A program made the position numbers and the translations under genes. From assembly GCF_014199295.1 (NCBI RefSeq), contig NZ_JACIJH010000001.1, positions 186,001 through 250,000 of the forward strand: a stretch of 64,000 bases of DNA. Direction: 5' to 3'. Source of the DNA: Sphingopyxis panaciterrulae. GTDB lineage: Bacteria > Pseudomonadota > Alphaproteobacteria > Sphingomonadales > Sphingomonadaceae. Below the pieces are notes generated by a model. That model was not told the origin of the DNA and made no database searches. It worked only from the letters and a program-made list of their open reading frames with translations. Below are positions 16,501 through 24,613 of the stretch, piece after piece; position 1 is the stretch's first letter, and each line of letters begins with the position of its first letter.

Positions 16501-19232
16501 TCTCGGGCGGCGAGATCGGCGTGGTGATCGGCAGGCAGGCGAGTGCGGGCAAGGCCGGCGAACTCGTCAACAGCGGCACGATCGATGGCGGGGTCGAGAT
16601 CGAGGTCGATAGCGCGACCGCGACGAACAGCGGCACGATCATCAGCGAAACAGGCGTTGCGCTCAATTCGATCGGTCAGATCGACGTCGTAAACAGCGGG
16701 ACGCTGATCGGGGCCGCCGGCGTCGCGGTGCGGCTCGGCGCGTTCGACGACAGCGTGACGCTGAAGACTGGAAGTGCGATCACCGGGCTCGTCGATGCGG
16801 GCGACGGGGTCGATGGCCTCGTCCTCGACGGCGACGTGCTCGAACTGACCGAGGCGCAGCAGATCGGTGCCGCGGCGGGCTTCGAAACGCTCGAGGTTGC
16901 GAACGGCTATTGGACCTCGAAGGGCTATGTCGGCGAGTTCGACAATGTCGCGATCGGCGAAGGCGCCGCGCTGCAGGTCAACGAGGTCGACCTCGGCGAC
17001 GGTGAGGGGCTGTCGTCGCCGATCCTCACCCCCGCGGTGACGACGAACGGGCGGCTGATCCTCAACTTCAGCGAGAATGACGTGGTGTCGCAGCTCGACG
17101 AGCTGTCGATCACCGGCACCGGCACGGTCGAACTGATCGGCGAGGCGGTGTTCACCGTCGATACCGCCACCGTCGCGCACACCGGCGGCACGGTCGTCGT
17201 GAATGGCGGGCTGGTGCTCACCGGCACGCTGCTCGGCGACGTCACGACCGAGGGCGACGGGACCTTCACGCTCGGCGCCGGTGGAACCGAGGGCCAGTTC
17301 GCGGGCGATCTGGTCAACAACGGCCGCTTCGTCTTCAACCGCTCGGACGATTATGATTTCGCGGGCGCCTTCTCGGGCACCGGTACGCTCGACAAGATGG
17401 GCGCCGGCATCCTCAATTTCACGGGCAACTATGGCTTCGACGGCGTCACCAACATCCTCGCCGGATCGGTGCGCTTCGCCGGCCAGATCGACCCGACGAC
17501 CGACTTCAACGTCGGCGGCGGCACGCTCGACCTCAGCGGCGGCGACCAGACGATCGGCGGCCTGTCGGGCGGCGGGGAGGCGACCGTCGTCATCGGCGCC
17601 AGCACCCTGACCGTCGATCAGGAGGAGGACAGCGAATTCGCCGGCGGAATCGAGGGCGATGGCGGCTTCACCAAATCCGGCAGCGGCACGCTGAACTTCA
17701 CTGGCAACAGCGGCTATACCGGCCCGACGGCGGTCAATGGCGGCACGCTGGCGGTCAACGGCTCGATCGTCTCCGACGTCACGGTGAATTCAGGCGGCAC
17801 GCTCGGCGGCAACGGCACGGTCGGTTCGACTACCGTCGCGGGGGGCGGTACCATCGCGCCGGGCAATTCGATCGGTCGTCTGACCGTCGCGGGCGACCTG
17901 AATTTCGCGGCCGGCTCGGTCTATGAGGTCGAAGTCAATGCGGCGGGCGAGGGCGACCGGCTCGACGCGACCGGCACGGTGACGATCGATACGGACGCCA
18001 GTGTCGCGGTGCTCGCCGAGGACGGCGACTATGCCGGACGCACCGACTATGTGATCCTGACCGGGGCGGAGGGCGTCGAAGGCCGCTTCGGATCGGTGAC
18101 CACCGACCTCGCCTTCCTCGACCCGCTGTTGCGCTATGGCGGCAATTCGGTGACGCTGTCGCTCTATCGCAACGACATCGATTTCGCCGACGTCGCGATT
18201 GGCGCCAACCAGGCAGGAGTCGCTGCGGCGATCCAGGCGCGTGGTATCGACGATCCGCTGTTCGAGGCGGTGCTGGCGCAGAATGCGGCGGGCGCGCAGC
18301 AGGCGTTCGGCGACCTGTCGGGCGAGATTCTCACGAGCACGCTCAGCGGGCTGACCGACGACAGCCGTCACTTGCGCGGGGCGCTGCTGGGCATGGTCGC
18401 GCCCGAGGCGCAGGGCGCCTTCATCTGGGGTTCGGCCTTCGGCGGCTGGGGCGACTTCGATGCGAAGGGCGGTCGCTTCGGCATGGACACCGACCACAAG
18501 GGCTTCGTGACCGGTGTCGGTTTCGGCGGCAATGGCTTCGCGGCGGCGCTGTCGGCGGGAATCGGCAATTCGGATTTCCGCCTCGGCGGCCGCACTGACC
18601 GGGCCAAGACCGACAGCAAATATCTCGCCGTCCACGCGACCTATGGCGCGGGCGAGGGGATGCGTGCGAGCTTTGGCCTTGCCTATGGCTGGCACGACAT
18701 CGACACGACGCGGTCGGTGAGCTTCGCGCCGCTCGCCCAGTCGCTGACTTCGGGCCGCGACGGCAGCACGCTGCAACTGTTCGGCGAGGTCGGCTATGAC
18801 GCCAAGGTCGGCGCCGCGGCGATCACGCCCTTCGCACGGCTCGCGCATGTGCGCACCAAGAGTGACGCCTTCGTCGAGACGGGCGGCAATGCGGCGCTCG
18901 CCCTCGCCGCGGCGAAGCAGAAGACCGACTTCCTCAGCCTGGGCGTGCGCGCCCGTTTCAATGCCGGACAGCCGGGCTTCCAGCCCTATGTCTCGGCTGC
19001 CTGGAATCGCGCCTCGGGCGATCGCGGAGCGCCGGTGGGGGCGGCGTTCGCGAGCGGCGGCGGTTCGCCCTTCGTGCTGACCGGCACGCTGATCCCGAAG
19101 AGCTCGGCAGAGGTCGAAGCGGGCTTCGACTATACGAGCGGTACCTTCCGGATCGGCGCGGCCTACAGCGGCACGCTGGCGTCGGACCGCCGCACCCATG
19201 GGGCGCGTGTGACCGCAAGCTTCTCCTTCTGA
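13539..19232 (+). CDS. Very large repeat-rich autotransporter (type Va) surface protein
   Basis: The 1897-residue product starts at ATG 13539 after GAGGGGGAG. Residues 1-30 form a signal peptide (LLATSAIAGLSIL core, ALGAEH cleavage). The passenger is built of beta-helix rungs of the NSGTI/NAGTI type. Four long near-repeats, each around 250 residues, span roughly residues 70-1000. Later come autotransporter-associated beta-strand repeats (GAGILNFTGNYGF and GSGTLNFTGNSGY) and a GGTIAPGNSIG rung. The last 280 or so residues form the beta-barrel translocator, ending in the typical aromatic strand TASFSF. It is predicted to be displayed at the cell surface or to act in adhesion or aggregation. No protease or other enzymatic motif was found in the passenger. 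A strong terminator follows. Confidence 0.93.
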   Translation: MSAISKSRLLATSAIAGLSILHMVVPALGAEHGRLLPEGEPASVDNPAGETIEGDRIGVYSRASQTTVTNAGTIRGNGSADGLDVLPEGGITIDGGPATIANSGTIAGAGHGISTAYFYNPDTQTLEGRAVGVVVENSGTIAGESNDGVRLIGGGSVTNSGTINGAGRADADGVSIYAYDDQDLSDVTAIGTITNAGGGTISGVRYGAILFDGGVVDNDGALIGGSGGLWVQGNDPAGNKTASVTNAGTISGGSGLTFANVLASSELVNSGMITGSAGHGVANGSLGRVSIINEVGGTITGATSGVYDDEGGIDLANAGTIRGEGSYDGFDAPPDAGVTILGAPSTVVNSGTISGAGAGITTAYYFNPATGLVEGRAAGTTVENSGTIAGESNDGVRLIGGGSVTNSGTISGTGRADADGVSMYAYEGQASEDYGALVTNDAGGAIEGERFGIILSGGGDVANAGAITGASGGVYIQGTALDSDDRSGVTGSLVNSGTIRGTGDFGGSDGDGDGYGVGFGSDMASATLDNSGEIASDFGVGVLQGSLADVTVTNAEGGTITGATSGIYSNAGGTLAVVNAGTIRGDGSYDGFDAAPDAGITIGTASSSVTNSGTISGAGAGITTSYLYDAEIDQLVGLAVGTTVENSGTIAGESNDGVRLIGGGSVTNGGAISGAGRADADGISMYAYEGQASEDYAALVTNAAGGVIAGERFGVILSGGGDVANAGDIAGVDGGLFIQGTALDSGERSGLTASVVNSGTITGSRTDGLNGYGVGFGSDLASATLDNSGTIGSEAGAGVFHGTLGDVTITNAEGGSIEGGTHGVYAGGDGSLMLDNAGTIRGNGSYEGAAAPADAGVMIQSAGASIDNSGTISGAGYGIVTQLYYNDETGQAEIRAVGTAVTNSGTIRGDANDAVRLFGGGSVVNSGTIEGIAGELTDGITIQAFGGQDTSGTTMLGSVVNEEGGTISGVRYGVLAVSGASVTNAGTISGGEIGVVIGRQASAGKAGELVNSGTIDGGVEIEVDSATATNSGTIISETGVALNSIGQIDVVNSGTLIGAAGVAVRLGAFDDSVTLKTGSAITGLVDAGDGVDGLVLDGDVLELTEAQQIGAAAGFETLEVANGYWTSKGYVGEFDNVAIGEGAALQVNEVDLGDGEGLSSPILTPAVTTNGRLILNFSENDVVSQLDELSITGTGTVELIGEAVFTVDTATVAHTGGTVVVNGGLVLTGTLLGDVTTEGDGTFTLGAGGTEGQFAGDLVNNGRFVFNRSDDYDFAGAFSGTGTLDKMGAGILNFTGNYGFDGVTNILAGSVRFAGQIDPTTDFNVGGGTLDLSGGDQTIGGLSGGGEATVVIGASTLTVDQEEDSEFAGGIEGDGGFTKSGSGTLNFTGNSGYTGPTAVNGGTLAVNGSIVSDVTVNSGGTLGGNGTVGSTTVAGGGTIAPGNSIGRLTVAGDLNFAAGSVYEVEVNAAGEGDRLDATGTVTIDTDASVAVLAEDGDYAGRTDYVILTGAEGVEGRFGSVTTDLAFLDPLLRYGGNSVTLSLYRNDIDFADVAIGANQAGVAAAIQARGIDDPLFEAVLAQNAAGAQQAFGDLSGEILTSTLSGLTDDSRHLRGALLGMVAPEAQGAFIWGSAFGGWGDFDAKGGRFGMDTDHKGFVTGVGFGGNGFAAALSAGIGNSDFRLGGRTDRAKTDSKYLAVHATYGAGEGMRASFGLAYGWHDIDTTRSVSFAPLAQSLTSGRDGSTLQLFGEVGYDAKVGAAAITPFARLAHVRTKSDAFVETGGNAALALAAAKQKTDFLSLGVRARFNAGQPGFQPYVSAAWNRASGDRGAPVGAAFASGGGSPFVLTGTLIPKSSAEVEAGFDYTSGTFRIGAAYSGTLASDRRTHGARVTASFSF
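13740..16530 (+). repeat. Four long tandem coding repeats in the autotransporter passenger
   Basis: Copies start near 13742, 14482, 15270 and 16039, giving periods of about 740, 788 and 769 bases. Each begins with an NAGTIRG rung, then an SGTI(S/A)GAG rung. Copies one to three share SNDGVRLIGGGSVTN, with very similar codons near 13980, 14720 and 15500; the fourth has the variant NDAVRLFGGGSVVN. The high nucleotide similarity points to recent duplication and possible copy-number change by recombination. Confidence 0.85.
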
Positions 19233-19264
19233 CCTGCGACCCGTCGAAGGAAGGCCTGCGTTCA

Positions 19265-19307
19265 GAGGCCGGGGCGATCTTTCCCGTCGCCCCGGCCTCG
19301 CTTTTAT
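19265..19307 (+). terminator. Rho-independent terminator after the autotransporter
   Basis: A perfect 13-base stem (GAGGCCGGGGCGA at 19265-19277 with TCGCCCCGGCCTC at 19287-19299) has a 9-base loop and is followed by GCTTTTATTTA. It lies between the convergent autotransporter and OsmC genes and best fits termination on the plus strand. Confidence 0.9.
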
Positions 19308-19335
19308 TTATTATGCGGGCCGGCGCTTCCGCCCG

Positions 19336-19719
19336 TCAGATCAGGCGCGTCGCGATCGGCAGGCCGTTCTTCAACGTCAGCGTCACCGGGGTGCGCTCGG
19401 CGATGTCGGCGAGCCGTGCGCGCTGGTCCTCGTCGAGTCCCGCGATCGTCAGCGTGCGGTCGATCGTCATCGCGCCCGCCCCGCCGGTCAGGCGCAGCCC
19501 GACCTCGACCGATTCGAGCGGCCAGCCCTTGCGGTCGGCATACATGCGCAGCGTGATCGCGGTGCAGGCGCCGAGGCCGGCGAGCAGCAGGTCGTAAGGC
19601 GCCGGTCCTACCGCCTGCCCGCCCAGCGCGGGCGGTTCGTCGGCCACCAGATGGTGCGGCCCGACGTCGATCTCGGTGCGATAGCGATCCTTGCCGATGC
19701 GTGCGGTGCCGTGCGCCAT
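19336..19719 (-). CDS. OsmC-like redox protein
   Basis: The 127-residue protein has the OsmC/YhfA fold signature. It has an N-terminal strand region with HHLVADEP and GGQAVGPAPYDLLLAGLGACTA-type wording, where the cysteine sits at the start of the central helix. A second part reads LRLTGGAGAMTIDRTL. OsmC relatives reduce organic hydroperoxides using paired cysteines. Only one clear catalytic-type cysteine is visible here, so the activity may differ. The start is ATG 19719, six bases after GGAGA. A longer frame to 19755 has no better ribosome site. It sits downstream of the efflux operon on the same strand, 66 bases after emrB. Confidence 0.85.
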   Translation of the reverse strand: MAHGTARIGKDRYRTEIDVGPHHLVADEPPALGGQAVGPAPYDLLLAGLGACTAITLRMYADRKGWPLESVEVGLRLTGGAGAMTIDRTLTIAGLDEDQRARLADIAERTPVTLTLKNGLPIATRLI

Positions 19720-19785
19720 AGTCCGTCTCCTTGCCATGTCGGCGCAGCATTTCATGCGCGCGGTGTGCAGGCAAGGGGCGCGGCC

Positions 19786-21333
19786 CTAATGCGCCGTGCC
19801 CATCGACACTTCCTTGGGCAGCGGCGCGCACCATACCGCAATCGCGGCGATCACGAAGACCACGCCCGCCGCGAGGAAGAGGTGGATCACGCCGATGGTC
19901 GAGGCCTGCACCTCGACCATGCGTGCGACCGCGCCGCGCGCCTGTTCGAGCGTCAGCCCGGCCCTGGACAGCAGGTCCATCGCGCCGCCGGGATCGTTGA
20001 GCGTCGCGACGAGCTGCGCCCGCGACGACGCGCTGGCATCGTCCCACGCCGTCGTCGCGATCGCGGTGCCGATAGCGCCGCTCAGCGTGCGCAGAAAGCT
20101 CATCAGCCCGGCCGCGTTGGTCTGGTCCTGCGCCGGCACGCTCGACAGCGCCAGCGCGGTCAGCCCGACGAAGAAGAAGGGCATGCCGATCCCCTGCAGG
20201 ATATGCGGCCAGGCGAGGGTCCAATAGTCGACGTCGGCGTTCCAGCTTGCGCGCAGGATCGACACGAAGGCCATCCACAAGATGCCGGCGCTGATCGACA
20301 GGCGGATGTCGATCTTGCCGATCGATCCCGCCGCGACCGGCGACAGCAGCACCGCGAAGACGCCCAGCCAGGCGACGACGAATCCCGTCTCGGTCGCGGT
20401 ATAGCCCGCGACCTGTTGCAGCCATAGCGGCGTCAGCACGACCTGCGAGAAGAAGGCGCCGAAGCCCAGCGAGATGGCGAGCGTCGAGAAGCTGAATCCC
20501 CGGAACCGGAAGACGCGCAGGTCGACGACCGGATTGGCGTCGGTCAGTTCCCAGATGACGAAGGCGACAAAACTGACCGCGGCGACGATCGCAAGACCGA
20601 CGATCCAGGTCGATCCGAACCAGTCATGCTCGCGCCCGGTGTCGAGCATGATCTGGAAGGCGCCGACCGACACGACGAGCAGGATGAGCCCGACGGTGTC
20701 GATGCGCGCCTTGACGCGCTTGGTCTCGAACGGCGCGAGCAGGGTCCCGACCCCGAAGGCGCAGAGCGCGACCACCGGCAGGTTGATGAAGAAGATCCAC
20801 GGCCAGCTCCAATTGTCGCTGATGACGCCGCCGAGGATCGGGCCGAGGATCGGCGCGGTGGTCGTCGTCATCGCCCAGATGGCGAGGCCGATTCCTGCCT
20901 TTTCCTTGGGAAAGATGCGCAGCAGCAGGATCTGCGACAGCGGCATCAGCGGTCCGCCGGCCAGCCCCTGCAGCACGCGGAACAGGATCAGCGCGTCGAG
21001 CGTGCGCGATATGCCGCACAGGAAGGAGAAGAGCCCGAAACCGGCGATCGAGATCAGGAACCAGCGCACCGTGCCGAAGCGCGCCGCGAGCCAGCCGGTC
21101 AGCGGCACGCTGATCGCGTCGGCGACGGCGTAGCTGGTGATGACCCACGTCCCCTGCGTCGGCGAGACGGCGAGGCCGCCGGCGATATGCGGCACCGAGA
21201 CATTGGCGATGGTTGTGTCGAGCACCACGACGAAATTGGCGAGCGCGAGCGCAAAGGCCGCGGCGAGCAGCCGCACGCCCTTCAGCGGCTGCGGCTCGGC
21301 GGGGAGAGAGGCAGGAAGGGCAGCGCTGGCCAT
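19786..21333 (-). CDS. emrB: DHA2-family multidrug MFS transporter, EmrB-like
   Basis: The 515-residue inner-membrane drug/proton antiporter has about 14 hydrophobic helices. DHA2 motifs include VVLDTTIANVSVPHIAGGL in helix 1, GWLAARFGTVRWF in the 2-3 loop and RVLQGLAGGPLMPLSQ in helix 4. It is the third gene of a tripartite operon. It begins 6 bases after the EmrA-like gene and would pump substrates through the adaptor and the outer-membrane factor encoded upstream. Substrates are not readable from sequence. Confidence 0.93.
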   Translation of the reverse strand: MASAALPASLPAEPQPLKGVRLLAAAFALALANFVVVLDTTIANVSVPHIAGGLAVSPTQGTWVITSYAVADAISVPLTGWLAARFGTVRWFLISIAGFGLFSFLCGISRTLDALILFRVLQGLAGGPLMPLSQILLLRIFPKEKAGIGLAIWAMTTTTAPILGPILGGVISDNWSWPWIFFINLPVVALCAFGVGTLLAPFETKRVKARIDTVGLILLVVSVGAFQIMLDTGREHDWFGSTWIVGLAIVAAVSFVAFVIWELTDANPVVDLRVFRFRGFSFSTLAISLGFGAFFSQVVLTPLWLQQVAGYTATETGFVVAWLGVFAVLLSPVAAGSIGKIDIRLSISAGILWMAFVSILRASWNADVDYWTLAWPHILQGIGMPFFFVGLTALALSSVPAQDQTNAAGLMSFLRTLSGAIGTAIATTAWDDASASSRAQLVATLNDPGGAMDLLSRAGLTLEQARGAVARMVEVQASTIGVIHLFLAAGVVFVIAAIAVWCAPLPKEVSMGTAH

Positions 21334-21339
21334 TGCTCG

Positions 21340-22497
21340 TTACTTCCCGCGCGTATCGATCGTCGCTTCCATCGACAGTCCGACGCGCAGCGGATGCGCC
21401 TTGAGTTCCTTCGGGTCGAGCGCGATGCGCACCGGCAGGCGCTGGACGACCTTCACCCAATTGCCCGTCGCATTCTGCGCTGGGATCAGCGAAAAGGCGG
21501 CGCCGGTGCCGCCGGCGATGCCGACGACCTTGCCGTGATAGACGATGCCGCCGCCATAATAGTCCGACGTCAGTTCGACGGGTTGGCCGATACGGATCTT
21601 GCCGAACTGGCTTTCCTTGTAATTGGCGTCGACATAGGCGCTGTCGATCGGGACGATGACCATGATCGGCGCGCCGGCGGCGATGCGCTGGCCGACCTGC
21701 ACCTGCCGGTTGGTAACGATGCCGTCGACCGGCGCGCGGATGACCGTGCGGGCGAGGTCGAGCTTCGCCTTGTCGAGCCGGGCCTGCGCCGCCGCGACAT
21801 CGGGGGCGGTGTCGATCGTCGTGCCGCGCACGACCGCCTCGGCCGCGCCGAGGTCGCCGCTCGCCGAGCCGCGCGTCGCCTGCGCCGAGGTCACCCCCGC
21901 CGCCGCCAGATCGCGCGCCGCCTGCGCCTGCTTGAGCGCGGCGCGCGCTGCGGTGAGCTCTTCGCCCGACACCGCGCCGGTGCCGGCAATACTCTCGCGC
22001 CGCGCGAGTTCGGCGCGCGCTCGCTCGACCGTCGCCTCGGCGTCGCGCAGCCGTGCCTGCGCCTGCCGGATCTCGGCGCCGCGCGCCGTGACGCGGGCGC
22101 GGGCGGCGTCGGCGGTCGCGTCGGCCTGGCCATAGCGCTGGCGCGCCTGGCGCAGTGCCGCCTCGGCATCGGCGACCGCGATCCGCTGGTCGGCATCGTC
22201 GAGGACGACGAGCACATCGCCCTTCTTCACCGCTTGCGTGCCGCTGACGCGCACCGCCTCGACCGGGCCCGGGACGAGCGCGGTGACGGTGGCGCTGTCG
22301 GCGCCGACATAGGCGTTGTCGGTCGACACGCGCCCGGCCTGGGTCAGGAAATACCAGATGCCCCACAACAGCGCGACCGCCGCGACAACGATCGCCAGGA
22401 TGCGCAGCAGCTTCCTGCGCTTCGCGGTGCGTGCTTCCTGCGCTTCGTCCGGTTCGGGAGAGTCGGGGGCGGCTGCAGCCGTGTCGTCGGCCATCAT
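21340..22497 (-). CDS. emrA: EmrA/HlyD-type membrane fusion protein
   Basis: The 385-residue periplasmic adaptor has a short cytoplasmic tail rich in charge, one transmembrane helix near residues 30-52 (LLRILAIVVAAVALLWGIWYF), then the DNAYVGAD start typical of EmrA. A lipoyl half-motif (VSGTQAVKKGDVLVVLDDAD) and a long alanine-rich coiled-coil hairpin follow. The second lipoyl half (ARTVIRAPVDGIVTNRQVQVG) and a beta-barrel region complete it. Its start overlaps the stop of the outer-membrane factor by 4 bases (ATGA), so the three efflux genes are translationally coupled. Confidence 0.93.
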   Translation of the reverse strand: MMADDTAAAAPDSPEPDEAQEARTAKRRKLLRILAIVVAAVALLWGIWYFLTQAGRVSTDNAYVGADSATVTALVPGPVEAVRVSGTQAVKKGDVLVVLDDADQRIAVADAEAALRQARQRYGQADATADAARARVTARGAEIRQAQARLRDAEATVERARAELARRESIAGTGAVSGEELTAARAALKQAQAARDLAAAGVTSAQATRGSASGDLGAAEAVVRGTTIDTAPDVAAAQARLDKAKLDLARTVIRAPVDGIVTNRQVQVGQRIAAGAPIMVIVPIDSAYVDANYKESQFGKIRIGQPVELTSDYYGGGIVYHGKVVGIAGGTGAAFSLIPAQNATGNWVKVVQRLPVRIALDPKELKAHPLRVGLSMEATIDTRGK

Positions 22498-23909
22498 CTG
22501 TCTCCTGCTTCCTGATATCCGCCGCCGAGCGCGCGGATCAGGGCGATGTCGAGCGCGCGCTGGCGCGCCGCAAGGTCGGCGACCGACCGGCTCAGCGCGA
22601 CCATGCTGTCCTCGGCGGTCAATTGGGCGAGCTGGTTGTCGAGCCCGGCGCGGTAGCGCAGCCCGGCCAGTCTTGCGGCGTCGGCGGCCGCGGCGAGCGC
22701 GCTGCGGCGCTCGGCGAGTTGGCGCTGAGTCGCGGTGCGGCTCGCCACGATGTCGGCGACGTCGCGCAGCGCGGCGATCAGCGTGCGGTCATAGGCGGCC
22801 ACCGCCGCGTCATAATCGGCGCGCGCGCCGCGATAGCGGCCCTCGATGCGTCCGCCATCGAAGATCGGCAGGCTGATCGCGACGCCGCCATTGCCGTATT
22901 TCGACCCGGCGTCGAACAGGTTGGACAGCCCCAGCGACTGGAAGCCGATCAGCGCCGACAGGCTGATGTTCGGATAATAATCGGCGCGCGCGACGTCGAT
23001 CCGCTTCGCCGCCGCCTCGGCGCGCAGCCGCGCCGCAACGATGTCGGGACGGCGGCCGACCAGCGCGATCCCCGCGTCGGCGGGCAGGCCGATGTCCGGC
23101 GCGGTCAGGTTTGGCCGCACGATCGTCAGGCCGCGATCGGGGCCGGCGCCGACCAGCGCGGCGATCCGGTTGCGGGTCAGCGCGATCGCTTCCTCGAGCG
23201 CCGCGATATCGGCGCGCGCGGAGGCGGCGCGGCTCTCGGCCTGGCTCGCGCTCGCCCGGTTGTCGAGCCCCGCGCGGGTGCGGTCGGCCGACAGTTTCGC
23301 GCTCGCCGACCGCACGCGCAGCGCCTCCTCGGCGACGTCGAACGCCTCATATTGGGCGGCGAGATCGGCATAGGCGGCCGCGATGCCGGTGGTCAGCATC
23401 AGCCGTGCCTGGGCTTCGTCGACCCGCGCCGCCTCGGCCTCCGAGGTCGCGGCGGCGAGCGCGGCGCGGCCTTTGCCCCACAGGTCGAGGTCGAAGGCGA
23501 AGGTCGCGGCGACATGGCCGGTGTCCTGGATGCCGTCGGGGACGAAATCGGGCGGGATGCCCATCGTCTTGCTCTGCTGGACGCCGCCCGCGCTCGCCTC
23601 GGCGCCGACGCGGGGCAACAGCGCCGCGCCCGCCTGCTGCGCCAGCGCATCGGCGGCGCGCACCCGCGCCGCGGCGGCGGCGAGGTCGGGCGACCCCGCC
23701 AGCCCTTCGTCGATCAGCGCGCCGAGTTGCGCATCGCCCCACGCCTGCCACCAGCCCTCGACAGGCCAGACGCCGGCAGCCGCGGCAAAGCTTTCGCCCG
23801 AGGTGAGCGATTCGGGCGCGGCGGGTGCCGGGCGCGGTCCGAGGTCGGGAGCGGCGCAGCCCGCGAGCAGGCCCAGAAGGACGGCGGTCGTGACGGGGAA
23901 ACGGGGCAT
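22494..23909 (-). CDS. NodT/TolC-family outer-membrane efflux lipoprotein
   Basis: This 471-residue outer-membrane channel is the first gene of the operon. A lipoprotein signal ends in the lipobox LLAGC (Cys18). Two outer-membrane-efflux repeats follow, with the long alanine-rich helices typical of the NodT group. The segment WWQAWGDAQLGALIDEGLAGSPDLAAAAARV marks the first repeat in part, and RPDIVAARLRAEAA the second. ATG 23909 is chosen; an in-frame TTG lies three codons earlier. It diverges from the tetR gene across a short region with two operator-like repeats. Confidence 0.9.
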   Translation of the reverse strand: MPRFPVTTAVLLGLLAGCAAPDLGPRPAPAAPESLTSGESFAAAAGVWPVEGWWQAWGDAQLGALIDEGLAGSPDLAAAAARVRAADALAQQAGAALLPRVGAEASAGGVQQSKTMGIPPDFVPDGIQDTGHVAATFAFDLDLWGKGRAALAAATSEAEAARVDEAQARLMLTTGIAAAYADLAAQYEAFDVAEEALRVRSASAKLSADRTRAGLDNRASASQAESRAASARADIAALEEAIALTRNRIAALVGAGPDRGLTIVRPNLTAPDIGLPADAGIALVGRRPDIVAARLRAEAAAKRIDVARADYYPNISLSALIGFQSLGLSNLFDAGSKYGNGGVAISLPIFDGGRIEGRYRGARADYDAAVAAYDRTLIAALRDVADIVASRTATQRQLAERRSALAAAADAARLAGLRYRAGLDNQLAQLTAEDSMVALSRSVADLAARQRALDIALIRALGGGYQEAGDR

Positions 23910-23919
23910 GGCGTCCAAC

Positions 23920-23992
23920 GATACTGTCTGGTATCATGCGCCCCATAGCGAGTGGAGTAAGGTTGTCAATCGAAATGATACCAGTCAGTACG
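23920..23992. promoter_or_regulatory. Twin TetR-type operators between the efflux operon and tetR
   Basis: Two nearly identical elements lie in opposite orientation. GATAC-TGTCTG-GTATC at 23920-23935 and GATAC-CAGTCA-GTAC at 23977-23991 form a long inverted repeat. A 17-base arm is shared with one mismatch (ATACTG-T/A-CTGGTATCAT). The first lies just upstream of the efflux operon and the second overlaps the 5' end of tetR. Such an arrangement fits autorepression plus repression of the pump. Binding is inferred. Confidence 0.7.
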
Positions 23993-24613
23993 GTTTCTGG
24001 GGACGATGCCGCGGCGCTGCGGCGCAAGGCGTTCGTCGAGGCGGCGCGCAAGGGGTTTTTGGCGAACGGTTATGCGGGCACCACCATGTCGTCGATCGCG
24101 AGCGCGGTCGGTGGGTCGAAGACGACCCTGTGGACCTATTTCCCGTCGAAGGAGGCGCTGTTCGAGGCGGTCGTCGACGATATCGTCGATTATTACGGTG
24201 CCGCGTTGCAGGTCGAGCTGCCGATGGATGAAGCGGTTCTACCCGTGCTGCGCCGCTTCTGCCATGTGCTGATCACCACGCTGACCTCGGACCCGTTGCT
24301 CGCCCTCTATCAACTCGTCATCGGCGAAGCGCGGCGCTTCCCGCATCTCGCACAGACCTTTTACGAACGCGGGCCGCGCCGCGGCAAGGCGCGGCTCGCG
24401 GTGTGGATGGCGGAGAAGATGGCGCGCGGCGAACTGCGGCGCGGCGACCCCCTGCAGGCGGTCTATCATCTCGCAGGACTGTGCCAGTCGGGTTTCTACC
24501 AGTTCACCCTGCTTAACCTGCCCGAGGCGCGGCGCGCCGACAGCGCCCGGATCGCGACCGAAATCGACGCTGCGCTCGATACCTTCTACCGCGCTTGGGG
24601 GCCGGATAGCTGA
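23963..24613 (+). CDS. TetR-family repressor of the divergent efflux operon
   Basis: The regulator is about 216 residues. The N-terminal helix-turn-helix reads GFLANGYAGTTMSSIASAVGGSKTTLW in part, followed by the YFPSKEALFEAVV segment characteristic of the family. The C-terminal part resembles the TetR_C domain found in AcrR-like efflux regulators. The start is uncertain. TTG 23963 has GGAG at a good distance, ATG 23975 lies four codons inside, and ATG 23936 would overlap the first operator. Its 3' end overlaps convergent mobA by 28 bases. It probably represses the EmrAB-type pump and itself. Confidence 0.88.
   Translation: MSIEMIPVSTVSGDDAAALRRKAFVEAARKGFLANGYAGTTMSSIASAVGGSKTTLWTYFPSKEALFEAVVDDIVDYYGAALQVELPMDEAVLPVLRRFCHVLITTLTSDPLLALYQLVIGEARRFPHLAQTFYERGPRRGKARLAVWMAEKMARGELRRGDPLQAVYHLAGLCQSGFYQFTLLNLPEARRADSARIATEIDAALDTFYRAWGPDS

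Noticed and set aside
13740-16530. CRISPR-like or satellite array
   Set aside because: The periodicity is long, the repeats are all in one reading frame and encode beta-helix rungs of an autotransporter.
12924-17180. Open frame of 1418 codons on the minus strand
   Set aside because: It lies antisense to the autotransporter and runs into the kinase in another frame. Its composition is Arg/Asp/Ala-rich noise typical of GC-rich reverse frames, and the plus-strand gene has a signal peptide and known domains.
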